A DNA stretch of 64,000 nt from the NCBI GenBank assembly GCA_964572825.1, contig CAZNGS010000008.1, positions 31,834 through 95,833 on the forward strand. The letters run 5' to 3'. The notes beneath the pieces are model-generated. The model worked only from the letters and a program-made list of their open reading frames with translations, did no database searches and was not told the origin of the DNA. Of this stretch, positions 36,042 to 43,422 are shown one piece after another. A program made the translations under genes and the position numbers. This DNA is from CAYVBE01 sp964572825. GTDB lineage: Bacteria; Planctomycetota; Brocadiia; SM23-32. Position 1 is the stretch's first letter; each line of letters starts with the position of its first letter.

Positions 36042-37880
36042 TCATTCGACCACGCAAACCGGGGCCACGCCGGCGTCGCGGTCGCCCAGGTCCAGTTTGG
36101 TGCCCCGGAAGACGCGCCCACAGACGGGGCCGAGGATGATGTCGCCCTCGTGCGCCGCGACCAGGACGCGCACGTCGAATCGGAGGTCGGAGTCCTGCGA
36201 CCAGCGGCCGGCCTCGAAGTAGCCCTGTACGACACTCCCGCCGCGGCGACGTCTACGCCGCAGTATCTGGCTGGCCTGCTGCGAACCCGATTCGGGCCGC
36301 AGGATGGTCACCCCCCGGCCTCCGCCGCCCAGGGAGTCTTTGACCACCAGCCGCAGCCCCTGCTCCAGCATGTAATAGGCCGCCGGTTCGATGTGCCGGT
36401 CCAGCGGGTGCGACCACAGAATGTTCTCCCTCAGAACCTTGCTCTGTTCGTTGTCGGGCCGCAGCCAGCGCTCCGCGTCCGGGTCGGCCAGGACGGTCAG
36501 GAAACCCTTGTTGGTGTAGAGGAACGCGTCGAGCGGGGGGAAGGTCTTAACCTTTCCCTCCCTGACGGCCGACCGAAGGGGTGAATCCCCCGAAACCCCG
36601 GCCCACTCCGAGAGGTTCTCCTCCACGTAGATCACGTCCACCCGCTGCCCGTCTTGCAGGTAAAGGCCATCGTCGCGCAGGGAAAGGTCCCCCTCGTGGC
36701 AGAGCGGAATCGAGGGTCCGCCGCATTGCTGGATGCGACGGGCCACGCCCTCGATTTCGTCCACGTTGAACATGTCCCGGCCGCCGAAGCCGCGCAGGAA
36801 AGCGATGCAGCCGGCCTCCGGGTCGTGCAGCGGCTTCAGCCCGTGCTCGTAGAGGAAGGGCGCGAACCGCGCATCCACCGGCCGCGCAAGGCCCTCGGAG
36901 GCATCGCCCAGAACCGGTCCAAGCGCCTCGTGGGCCAGGTCGGCGTAATGGCCATAGCCCACGGCGCAGTTCAGCTCCACCACCTTGACCGCCTCGTCCC
37001 GCACGTGCATGTCGGCCGCGAAGAAGACGCGCTGCGTGGGGGAGGATGCGGGCAGAAGCGGACGCAGCTCCTGGGGGATGAAACTCATCAGTCGATCCTG
37101 GAAATCCCGGTCCTGTGCCGCGGTGGACCTGCATCTGCGCAGAGTCTTCGCCAGTGCAGTCGCCACGGTCAGTACGTGGTTCGCCTGTTGTCGGTTCAGG
37201 AAGATAGGGAAGGGGGATGCCGCGGGCAGGTCGCTCAATGCCTCACGGGCCTGCTCCAGCAGCTCTTTCCGGTAGTGCTGACAGGTTTGCTCGCGCCGAT
37301 CGGCCTTCTCCATTTCGGCCGCGTGGGACTTGATCTGTCCCAGGAGTATCTTCTCGGCCTCCGGGAAAGCGGCCGCGAGCTTCTCCCGTTCCTCCGGCTG
37401 AAACTCGGACAGCAGGAAGTCGGCAACGGAGGAATACTGTCCCTTGCGGGCGGAATTGACGCCCAGCTTGACACGCACAATGTCCCGGCGCCCGGCCGCG
37501 CGCAGGATGGAGCGGACGCCGTTGTGTCCGCCGTGTCCGCCCTTCTGGCGCCCTTTGACCGAACCGATGGGCAGGTCGAGGTCGTCGTGGGCAATGGCCC
37601 AGAGGTTGCCCTCGAATCCATATCGCTCCCGCAGGGGGGGCACCACCCGCCCGCATTCGTTCATGGTGGTGACGGGCTCGACCAGGAGGGCGTGCATGCC
37701 CCCCAGGCGGCCGGCTGCCACGCGGGCTTCGAGGTCGGTGTCCCGTTCGAAGGCGCCCAGCCGGTGCTTCCGCGCCAGGTAGTCGGCGAAAAGGAACCCC
37801 GCGTTGTGGCGCGTGCCGGCGTAATCGGGACCCGGGTTGCCCAGGCAGATCAGGACGACGCTGGATTGGGTTCGCGCCAT
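36042..37880 (-). CDS. Peptidyl-tRNA hydrolase fused to a circularly permuted ATP-grasp domain
   Basis: A single 612-residue frame. Residues 1-185 are a complete bacterial Pth: LICLGNPGPDYAGTRHNAGF with catalytic His25, VTTMN (Asn74), AHDDLDLP (Asp99) and GGHGGHNGVRSI (Asn120). Residues 190-250 form a charged linker. Residues 250-612 resemble circularly permuted ATP-grasp ligases of the glutathionylspermidine-synthase/DUF404 type: VVELNCAVGYG, GDLSLRDDGLYLQDGQRVDVIY, the glycine-rich loop LVVKDSLGGGGRGV and RFDVRVLV. Pth frees tRNA from peptidyl-tRNA; ATP-grasp enzymes make amide bonds. The start overlaps the KamA-like gene by 31 bases, so it is the last gene of the ArsR operon. I know of no described protein with this architecture. 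The substrate is unknown. Confidence 0.8.
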   Translation of the reverse strand: MARTQSSVVLICLGNPGPDYAGTRHNAGFLFADYLARKHRLGAFERDTDLEARVAAGRLGGMHALLVEPVTTMNECGRVVPPLRERYGFEGNLWAIAHDDLDLPIGSVKGRQKGGHGGHNGVRSILRAAGRRDIVRVKLGVNSARKGQYSSVADFLLSEFQPEEREKLAAAFPEAEKILLGQIKSHAAEMEKADRREQTCQHYRKELLEQAREALSDLPAASPFPIFLNRQQANHVLTVATALAKTLRRCRSTAAQDRDFQDRLMSFIPQELRPLLPASSPTQRVFFAADMHVRDEAVKVVELNCAVGYGHYADLAHEALGPVLGDASEGLARPVDARFAPFLYEHGLKPLHDPEAGCIAFLRGFGGRDMFNVDEIEGVARRIQQCGGPSIPLCHEGDLSLRDDGLYLQDGQRVDVIYVEENLSEWAGVSGDSPLRSAVREGKVKTFPPLDAFLYTNKGFLTVLADPDAERWLRPDNEQSKVLRENILWSHPLDRHIEPAAYYMLEQGLRLVVKDSLGGGGRGVTILRPESGSQQASQILRRRRRRGGSVVQGYFEAGRWSQDSDLRFDVRVLVAAHEGDIILGPVCGRVFRGTKLDLGDRDAGVAPVCVVE

Positions 37881-38938
37881 AGCTTGCCGGAAAATGTCTC
37901 GAGGACCACGTCGTCGCCGTCGCGCTCACGGATGTACTTATAGTTGAGGGGGACCTTCCCGTACGGGGTGTCCAGGACGTACTGCGGTATGGCGAAGCCG
38001 GAAGTCCGGCCGCGCAGCGCGCGCAGCAGTTGCACGCCTCGCTCGATGTGCACGCGGAAATGGGCCGTGCCCTTCAGAACCTGGCACTGGTAGAGATAGT
38101 ACGGCCTGACCCGCGCGGCCACCAGGCGCTCGCCCAACTCTTTCAGCACGTCGGCGTCGTCGTTGACGCCCTTGAGCAGCACGGTCTGGTTGCCCATGGG
38201 GATGCCGTGGTCCACGATCCGCGCGCACGCCGCCACGGCCTCGGGCGTCAGCTCTTTCGGGTGGTTGAAATGCGTGTTGATCCAGAAAGGCTGGTGGCGC
38301 GATAGCCGCTCGCACAGCTCGTCAGTGATGCGGCTGGGCAGTGTGCAGGGGGAGCGGGTGCCGATCCGGACCAGCTCCACGTGGGGTATGGCGTGGACCC
38401 TGGCGACCAGTTCCTCCACCTGCTCGTCCGGCATCAGCAGAGGGTCGCCGCCGGTCAGCAGCACGTCGCGGATGGCCGGGTGCTGGCGGATGTACTCGAG
38501 CCCGGCCTCGAACTCGTCGGCGCTCAGGGGACAGCCCCGTGTCTCCACCATGCGCTTGCGCAGGCAGAACCGGCAGAAGGTGGGACAGCGGGAGCTGACG
38601 CAGAACGCGACCCTGTCCGGATAGACGTGGATCAGGTCCCGCACGGGCGAGTGATCCTCCTCCTTCAGCGGGTCCCAGACGCCCAGTTCGTCCCGCATTT
38701 CCTCGATGCGGGGGACCACCTGTCGCCTGATCGGACACTCGGGGGCATCGGGGTCCATCAGGGAGGCGTAGTAGGGGCTTATGCCCCAGTTGAACACGCC
38801 CTGCGTCTGCTCGATGCCCCGTCGTTCGCCCTCGGTCAGGTTGATGTAACGCTCGAGCTGCTCAACCGTCTGCACACTGTCGCGCAGCTCTTTCTGCCAG
38901 TCCTTCAGTCGCGGTCTGCTCTTGACTGCTTCGCTCAA
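37850..38938 (-). CDS. KamA-like radical SAM aminomutase (lysine 2,3-aminomutase family)
   Basis: A 362-residue radical SAM protein. The cluster motif CPTFCRFC supplies Cys118, Cys122 and Cys125; LLTGGDPLLMP binds SAM. The PLP lysine is Lys328 in LDTPYGKVPL (two residues shorter than the usual GGGGK loop). In Clostridium lysine 2,3-aminomutase Asp293 and Asp330 hold the substrate side-chain amine. With identical 37-residue spacing, the equivalents here are Gln286 (YQCQVLKG) and Asp323, so the substrate may not be lysine. The enzyme should move an amino group from alpha to beta carbon. Its start lies 77 bases inside the Ddl-like gene and its end overlaps the Pth fusion, so all are tightly coupled. 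EpmB is an alternative but no EpmA is near. Confidence 0.85.
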   Translation of the reverse strand: MSEAVKSRPRLKDWQKELRDSVQTVEQLERYINLTEGERRGIEQTQGVFNWGISPYYASLMDPDAPECPIRRQVVPRIEEMRDELGVWDPLKEEDHSPVRDLIHVYPDRVAFCVSSRCPTFCRFCLRKRMVETRGCPLSADEFEAGLEYIRQHPAIRDVLLTGGDPLLMPDEQVEELVARVHAIPHVELVRIGTRSPCTLPSRITDELCERLSRHQPFWINTHFNHPKELTPEAVAACARIVDHGIPMGNQTVLLKGVNDDADVLKELGERLVAARVRPYYLYQCQVLKGTAHFRVHIERGVQLLRALRGRTSGFAIPQYVLDTPYGKVPLNYKYIRERDGDDVVLETFSGKLWREPNPASS

Positions 38939-39872
38939 TTACGGCCTCCAGTATTCTGCCAATCAAATCCGTATGGTTGTAGCCCGCCGCGTCGGCCAGC
39001 GCGGGGAAGACCCCGTAGTAAGGGCTGAGACCGGGCAGGGGATTGATCTCCAGCATCCACGCGTTGCCGTGCCGGTCCAGCATGTAGTCAACGCGGGCGA
39101 AATCGCGCGCCCCTATGACGCGATAGATTTCCAGGGACCACGCCACGAGCTTCTGCTCGAGCCCCTCGGGCAGGTGGCAGGGGCAGATGATCTCGCGGTC
39201 ATGCAAGCTCTTGGCCAGCTCGGAGTACATGCCGCCCCGCGCGACCACCTTTCCGACGGGCAGTGCCTCGACCCTTCCGTTGCCCAGCAGGCCGACCGTG
39301 ACGTCCGTCCCGTCGATGAATCGCTCCACCAGGCAGCTCTGCCCGTACCGGTCGACGCAGCGCTCCACCAGGGAGGGCAGTTCCGCTGCATCCCCGGCGA
39401 TGTTCTCGGGCGAGACGCCCACGCTTGATCCCCCGAAATTCGGCTTGACCAGCGCGGGATACCGCATGGCCGCCCCTTCCGCGCGCGCCTCTTCCGCCGA
39501 ACGGAAGAGGCGGAACTCCGGCGTCGGAACTCCGGCTTGCAGGGCGATTCGCTTGGTGAGAGCCTTGTTCAGGGAGACCCCCAGCGTGACCCCGTCCGAG
39601 CCCGTGTAGGGGATGTCCAGCAGCTCCAGCACGGCCGGGACGATCGACTCCCGGGACGGGCCCGAGCGGCCCTCGGCGATGTTGAAGGCCAGGTCAGGTT
39701 TCTCCCTTCCCAGCGCCTCGGCCAGGTCGGGGCCGAACGGTACGCCCACGGCATCGCGGCCGTTCTCTCGCAGGGCGTCCAGCAGGGCCTGGATGGTCTC
39801 CGGGCTCTCGTACTCGGCCTCCACCCAGGTGCCCTCAGGGGTGGGTTCGTCGTAAATCAGGGCGATTCTCAT
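38862..39872 (-). CDS. D-Ala-D-Ala-ligase-like ATP-grasp enzyme
   Basis: A 336-residue ATP-grasp protein from the ATG at 39872, whose first bases overlap the stop codon of the ArsR gene. It has the Ddl fold: LDIPYTGSDGVTLGVSLNKALTK, YPALVKPNFGGSSVGV (ATP loop), DFARVDYMLDRHGNAWMLEINPLPGLSPYYGVFP (metal residues, here split from the VDYML and EINPLPG parts). The Ddl substrate motif HGxxGEDG is replaced by NIAEGRSGPSRES, so D-alanine is probably not the substrate. In this operon it could ligate the product of the KamA-like enzyme to another amino acid. The last 77 bases overlap the KamA-like start. Confidence 0.8.
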   Translation of the reverse strand: MRIALIYDEPTPEGTWVEAEYESPETIQALLDALRENGRDAVGVPFGPDLAEALGREKPDLAFNIAEGRSGPSRESIVPAVLELLDIPYTGSDGVTLGVSLNKALTKRIALQAGVPTPEFRLFRSAEEARAEGAAMRYPALVKPNFGGSSVGVSPENIAGDAAELPSLVERCVDRYGQSCLVERFIDGTDVTVGLLGNGRVEALPVGKVVARGGMYSELAKSLHDREIICPCHLPEGLEQKLVAWSLEIYRVIGARDFARVDYMLDRHGNAWMLEINPLPGLSPYYGVFPALADAAGYNHTDLIGRILEAVIERSSQEQTATEGLAERAARQCADG

Positions 39873-40225
39873 TGCTGTTCCATCCACCGGCGGAAGCGGT
39901 CCAGTTCCTGGTTCACGCGGCCACGGTTCACGAAGTAAAAAGCGCTGCAACCCTCCTTGTGGCAATCCACCAGGCCCGCGCCCTTCAGGACGCTCAGGTG
40001 ATGCGAAAGACACGGCTGAGAGATGCCCACCTTGCGGGCCAGTTCGCAGACGCCGAGAGACTCCTCGCCATCGCCGGCGGGCAGCATTCCCAGCAGCCGC
40101 AGGCGCAGGGGGTCGGAGAGGGCCTTGAAGGTTACGGCAAACTCATCGTGCTGTGGCATGACACCAATCCCGTTGAGTTCCGGACGATTGAACTTCGGAA
40201 ACCCCGGCCTCGCCGGACGGCTCAT
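39869..40225 (-). CDS. ArsR-family transcriptional regulator
   Basis: A 118-residue winged-helix repressor from the ATG at 40225 (GGAGG upstream); a second possible ATG lies at 40159. The DNA-binding core is FKALSDPLRLRLLGML, then CELARKVGISQPCLSHHLSVLKGAGLV and the wing FYFVNRGRV. The metal motif ELCVCDL of arsenic sensors is reduced to LGVCELA, with one Cys, and an extra pair DCHKEGC follows the recognition helix. The effector may therefore be a different metal, a thiol or a metabolite. It heads the operon and probably represses it from the palindrome at 40262-40289. The stop overlaps the next start (ATGA). Confidence 0.85.
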   Translation of the reverse strand: MSRPARPGFPKFNRPELNGIGVMPQHDEFAVTFKALSDPLRLRLLGMLPAGDGEESLGVCELARKVGISQPCLSHHLSVLKGAGLVDCHKEGCSAFYFVNRGRVNQELDRFRRWMEQQ

Positions 40226-40261
40226 CTCCCGGCCTCCATCCCGACGCCCCCGAGCGGCCGG

Positions 40262-40320
40262 CGAAACATCCAAGTATTCTTATGTTTCGATATTATAATC
40301 GCCGGGCCCGCCCCGCGCAA
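40262..40320 (-). promoter_or_regulatory. Promoter and overlapping palindromic operator of the ArsR operon
   Basis: On the minus strand TTGCGC (40315-40320) and TATAAT (40292-40297) have a 17-base spacer, placing the transcript start near 40285. A perfect inverted repeat, CGAAACAT (40262-40269) and ATGTTTCG (40282-40289) with a 12-base centre, covers that start point, the classical position for ArsR repression. The palindrome lies 37 bases upstream of the regulator start codon. Confidence 0.55.
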
Positions 40321-40413
40321 GCGACCCCTTGCAGTTCGGTGCCGCAGAGGCTAACATTCGCTGCTGCAACCACCGGGTGCGGTCTGTGCCTGTCATGGAT
40401 ATGGAGGCGAAAA

Positions 40414-41661
40414 GTGAGCGCCATACGTGATTTTGTTGTCCAGGAACCGCTTTTCGACAACCACGAGCACCAGAGGGGTTTCGGGGACATTGAGCGGCGG
40501 GGCGAGGAACTGACGTATCGCGAGTTCGTGGGCTACGCCGACGCGGACCTGGCGACGGCGGGGGCCGGTCGTGACGGCGCCGATGCCTCTACGGACGAAG
40601 GTTTCTTCAGGCTGTGGTCCCACGTGCGCACCACGGGTTACGGGCGGGCGACCGAGTACGCCTGTGACGCCGTTCTGGGCATGGAGTTCACGCTGGAGAA
40701 CGCAGGGCGCATCACGGCCGGGCTGCGGAAGTTCGTGGCGGAAAGGGACGGGCGGCAGACGTACGAAACCCTCTGCGAGACGGCCGGCATTCGGTGGGCC
40801 GTCAACGACTGCTGCTGGGAGTCGCCCACCGGCCTGGAGGTGTTCAGCGGGGACAATCATCCGGAGTTCTTCCGCCAGGCACTCCGCTACGACGCGCTGC
40901 TGACCCTGAGCAGTGCAGAGCAGGTGCGCCGACTGGAACGGAGCCTCGACCGCTCCATCCAGACCCTCTCGGAGTTCGACGTGGCCCTGGACGAGTACAC
41001 GGAGCGCGCGGCAGCCGGGGGAAAGGTGGGGGCCATGAAGTGCGGCATGCCCTACCTGCGGCGCCTGGACTTCGAGAGTTCTTCCTTCGCGGCGGCGGAA
41101 GGTGCCTTCGCGGCCCTGATGCAGGACAGGGAGGTGAACAGGAAGCCGCTCCACGATTATCTGTTCCACCGCTTCGTGCGTCGGGCGCGGGACCTTGACC
41201 TGCCGGTGCAGTTGCACACCGGATACCTGGCCGGCAACTGGGGCGACCCCAGCCGGGGCGACCCCACGCCCCTCATACCCATCTTCCAGCGCTACCGGAG
41301 CGTCCGGTTCGACATGTTCCACGCCGGCTGGCCCTACTGCGAGCTGGCGGGGGCCATAGGGAAGTCCTTCTCCAACGTGTGGTTGGACATGTGCTGGGCC
41401 TGGGCGATGAATCCGACGTCCATGGAGAGAGTTCTGGAGGCGTGGCTCGCTGCCGTGCCGCACAATAAGATACTGGGTTTCGGCGGTGACACGGGGACGC
41501 CCTTCGCCGCGGTGGGGTACGCCGTGCAGGCCCGCCGCGGCATAGCCAATGTGCTGGAGAGAAAGGTCGAGCGCGGGGAGTACGACCTGGACACCGCGCG
41601 GCGGGTGGCCCGGCGGATAATGAGCAGGAACAGTCTTGAGCTGCACGGAGTGGAGGCATAA
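40414..41661 (+). CDS. Amidohydrolase-superfamily TIM barrel protein (Amidohydro_2-like)
   Basis: A 415-residue protein starting at a GTG with GGAGG six bases upstream; the earlier in-frame ATG gives an implausible leader that runs through the divergent promoter region. The His-x-His metal pair is in FDNHEHQRG near the N-terminus. Further ligand-type residues are LQLHTGYLAGNWGDPS, MFHAGWPYCELAG and GFGGDTGTP (Asp). The layout resembles the PF04909/uronate isomerase-like branch, so it may hydrolyse, decarboxylate or isomerise an acid sugar or lactone. It is divergent from the ArsR operon and convergent with nothing, so its link to that operon is only proximity. Confidence 0.75.
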   Translation: MSAIRDFVVQEPLFDNHEHQRGFGDIERRGEELTYREFVGYADADLATAGAGRDGADASTDEGFFRLWSHVRTTGYGRATEYACDAVLGMEFTLENAGRITAGLRKFVAERDGRQTYETLCETAGIRWAVNDCCWESPTGLEVFSGDNHPEFFRQALRYDALLTLSSAEQVRRLERSLDRSIQTLSEFDVALDEYTERAAAGGKVGAMKCGMPYLRRLDFESSSFAAAEGAFAALMQDREVNRKPLHDYLFHRFVRRARDLDLPVQLHTGYLAGNWGDPSRGDPTPLIPIFQRYRSVRFDMFHAGWPYCELAGAIGKSFSNVWLDMCWAWAMNPTSMERVLEAWLAAVPHNKILGFGGDTGTPFAAVGYAVQARRGIANVLERKVERGEYDLDTARRVARRIMSRNSLELHGVEA

Positions 41662-41728
41662 CCGTCCTTGGACCGGGCGTTCGGGAGATGCCGGGCACGG
41701 GGAGGTCCGAAGTCCTCCTGCTCTGGAA

Positions 41729-41757
41729 TTGGACCATTGCAGGTCGGGTGGTATAAT
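41729..41757 (+). promoter_or_regulatory. Strong candidate promoter for the Ser/Thr kinase gene
   Basis: TTGGAC at 41729 and a perfect TATAAT at 41752 are separated by 17 bases. The transcript would begin near 41764, giving a leader of about 175 bases before the kinase ATG at 41941. Confidence 0.6.
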
Positions 41758-41940
41758 CGATGATGAGGAAATTGTGAGAAAATGCCGTGAAGACCCGGTC
41801 ACGTATCGGCAGGAAATGGGCACCGCTGAGTGTGCCTGATGCGCGCACCGGCGGTGCCGGTTGAACTACGCAAACGAACGTTGCGTCGGACGCGGCCCCG
41901 GCGGCCCGGAGCCCGGGCGACGCGGGAAAAAGGTTCGGGA

Positions 41941-42918
41941 ATGCCTGACGGGAAAATATTCGCGGGCTATCGGTTGAAGCGCCTGCTCGGCCATGGTGCC
42001 ATGGGGGCCGTGTATCTGGCGGAGGACGAGCAGAGCGGCGAGCAGGTGGCGGTCAAGATCCTTCCGACCGCCATCGCCAGCAACGGCGAGTATACCCGGC
42101 GGTTCCTGACGGAGGCCCGCGTCGCTCAGCAGATCGACCATCCCAACGTGGTGCACGTGCGCGACTTCGGCAAGCACGGCGGACACGATTACCTGGTGAT
42201 GGACTACGTGGACGGGGCGAACTGCAAGGCGCGCATCTCCCGCCGGGGCAAGCTGGACTGGCGGAGGGCGGTCGAGATCACCATCCAGGTGGCCGAAGGG
42301 CTGGCCGCTGCGGCCGAGCAGGGCATCCTGCACCGGGATATCAAGCCGGAGAATATCCTGATCGACGGCGAGGGACGGGCCCGCATCGCCGACCTGGGAC
42401 TGGCCAAGGAGGAGGGGGTCTCCGAGCCGCTTCCCAGCGATACCAGCCTGGGCACGCCGGACTACATGAGCCCCGAGCAGGTCAGCAACTCGGAGACGGT
42501 GGACTTCCGGGCGGATATCTATTCGCTCGGCGCCAGCCTGTTCCACATGATCTGCGGCAAGGCCCCCTACACGGGCCGTAGCGCCTATGAGGTGATGGTC
42601 AAGCACGTCTTCTCCTCTCTGCCCTCCCCCAGGAAGTACGTCCCGGACCTGCCCCAGGAAGTCTGCGACGTCATGCGCAAGACGATGGCCCAGGACCCCG
42701 ACGACCGTTACGCGAGCTATGAAGCGCTTCTGGCCGACCTGCGGGCGCTCCTGGCGGGCGAGCCCGTCTCCGCCAGCGATTTCGATAAGGAGAGCCTGCT
42801 CGGAAGCAACGGCCAGAACGGGGTGGGAGCCCCAACCGGCGCGTGGAGATACGTCCTGCTGGCGGTACCCGTGCTGGCCGCGGCCGGCGGGCTGGCGTAC
42901 TACCTTCTGACGCGCTGA
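41941..42918 (+). CDS. Eukaryotic-type Ser/Thr protein kinase with C-terminal membrane anchor
   Basis: A 325-residue Hanks-type kinase (STPK). The ATP loop is LLGHGAMGAVYLAE, the ATP lysine lies in VAVKIL, the catalytic loop is HRDIKPENIL, the DFG motif is the variant ADLGLAKE, and GTPDYMSPEQ closes the activation segment, so it should be active. A linker follows, then a single C-terminal helix (YVLLAVPVLAAAGGLAYYLL) with only a short tail outside, so there is no extracellular sensor domain. The ATG at 41941 gives the normal kinase N-terminus; an in-frame GTG at 41830 would add 37 mostly basic residues. No partner phosphatase or substrate gene is adjacent. Confidence 0.9.
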   Translation: MPDGKIFAGYRLKRLLGHGAMGAVYLAEDEQSGEQVAVKILPTAIASNGEYTRRFLTEARVAQQIDHPNVVHVRDFGKHGGHDYLVMDYVDGANCKARISRRGKLDWRRAVEITIQVAEGLAAAAEQGILHRDIKPENILIDGEGRARIADLGLAKEEGVSEPLPSDTSLGTPDYMSPEQVSNSETVDFRADIYSLGASLFHMICGKAPYTGRSAYEVMVKHVFSSLPSPRKYVPDLPQEVCDVMRKTMAQDPDDRYASYEALLADLRALLAGEPVSASDFDKESLLGSNGQNGVGAPTGAWRYVLLAVPVLAAAGGLAYYLLTR

Positions 42919-43008
42919 GGTAATCTACGTGGCCTGAACCAGGTGTGTTCCGGTTCTTGAGTTCGCCCATGGCTGATGCGAGACGCCTCAGTTACCCTCT
43001 TTGGGCTG

Positions 43009-43030
43009 GGCGCGGCGTTCTCGCCGCGCC
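43009..43030. repeat. REP-like hairpin, same stem as at 63882
   Basis: GGCGCGGCG, loop TTCT, CGCCGCGCC: a perfect 9-bp stem with a 4-base loop. The identical stem with loop TCCC occurs at 63882-63903, and a variant stem GGTGAGGCG/CGCCTCACC is the core of the tandem repeat at 54057. Confidence 0.6.
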
Positions 43031-43121
43031 ATACGCAGACAACCGCAATGCATTTGGTTCAATACGCTTAGGGCCCGGTCGGACAAATCTGCCGCCGGAC
43101 CTTCGTGATCTGTTTTTCTGT

Positions 43122-43353
43122 CCCGGATATTCCATGAAGATTCGTTGGCTCGCTCCGCAAAGCCTTGTTGACCTGAAGGATACGACGATGTGGCCACCAG
43201 GCTGGAGGCGACGCGCTGTTTGCGGCCCGGCGAGGCTGGAGGCCCGAGTCCCCGGAGGCGTATCAGTAGATACGTCGAGGACGACGAGGGCCGAAGCCGA
43301 AGCCTGGGGTCAAGACCGCCCGCCGGACGGCGAAGCTTCATGAAATATCCGGG
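43122..43353. mobile_element. 232-bp element bounded by 18-bp inverted repeats (MITE-like)
   Basis: CCCGGATATTCCATGAAG (43122-43139) and CTTCATGAAATATCCGGG (43336-43353) are inverted copies with one mismatch. The interior carries a hairpin CGTATC-AGTA-GATACG (43259-43274) and no open frame with known features. No clear target-site duplication flanks it. The arrangement suggests a non-autonomous transposable element or a structured dispersed repeat; one copy only is seen in this window. Confidence 0.5.
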
Positions 43354-43422
43354 CTAACCCTCTCCTGCGGCACGCCGTTGCGGTGCGTACACCGGGAGAG
43401 ACTGCACGTTAAAGGATCGCCC

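Larger units (their letters stand above)
42919..43422. other. 504-base intergenic region rich in palindromes
   Basis: No supported gene lies here. It contains a perfect REP-like hairpin (43009-43030) and an inverted-repeat element (43122-43353). The small open frames in it have no recognisable features and overlap these structures, so they are not annotated. Confidence 0.55.

Noticed and set aside
37850..38938. EpmB (EF-P beta-lysylation enzyme)
   Set aside because: An EF-P gene is present at 4136, but no EpmA-like lysyl ligase is near the aminomutase and the operon neighbours do not fit EF-P modification. Not excluded, but unsupported.
38862..40225. Vancomycin-type or peptidoglycan module
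   Set aside because: The Ddl-like enzyme lacks the D-alanine-site motif and its neighbours (KamA-like, Pth fusion, ArsR) have no role in cell-wall synthesis.
42945..43343. Small protein gene in the 504-base intergenic region
   Set aside because: The frame runs through the inverted-repeat element and hairpin, lacks a ribosome site and has no recognisable features.
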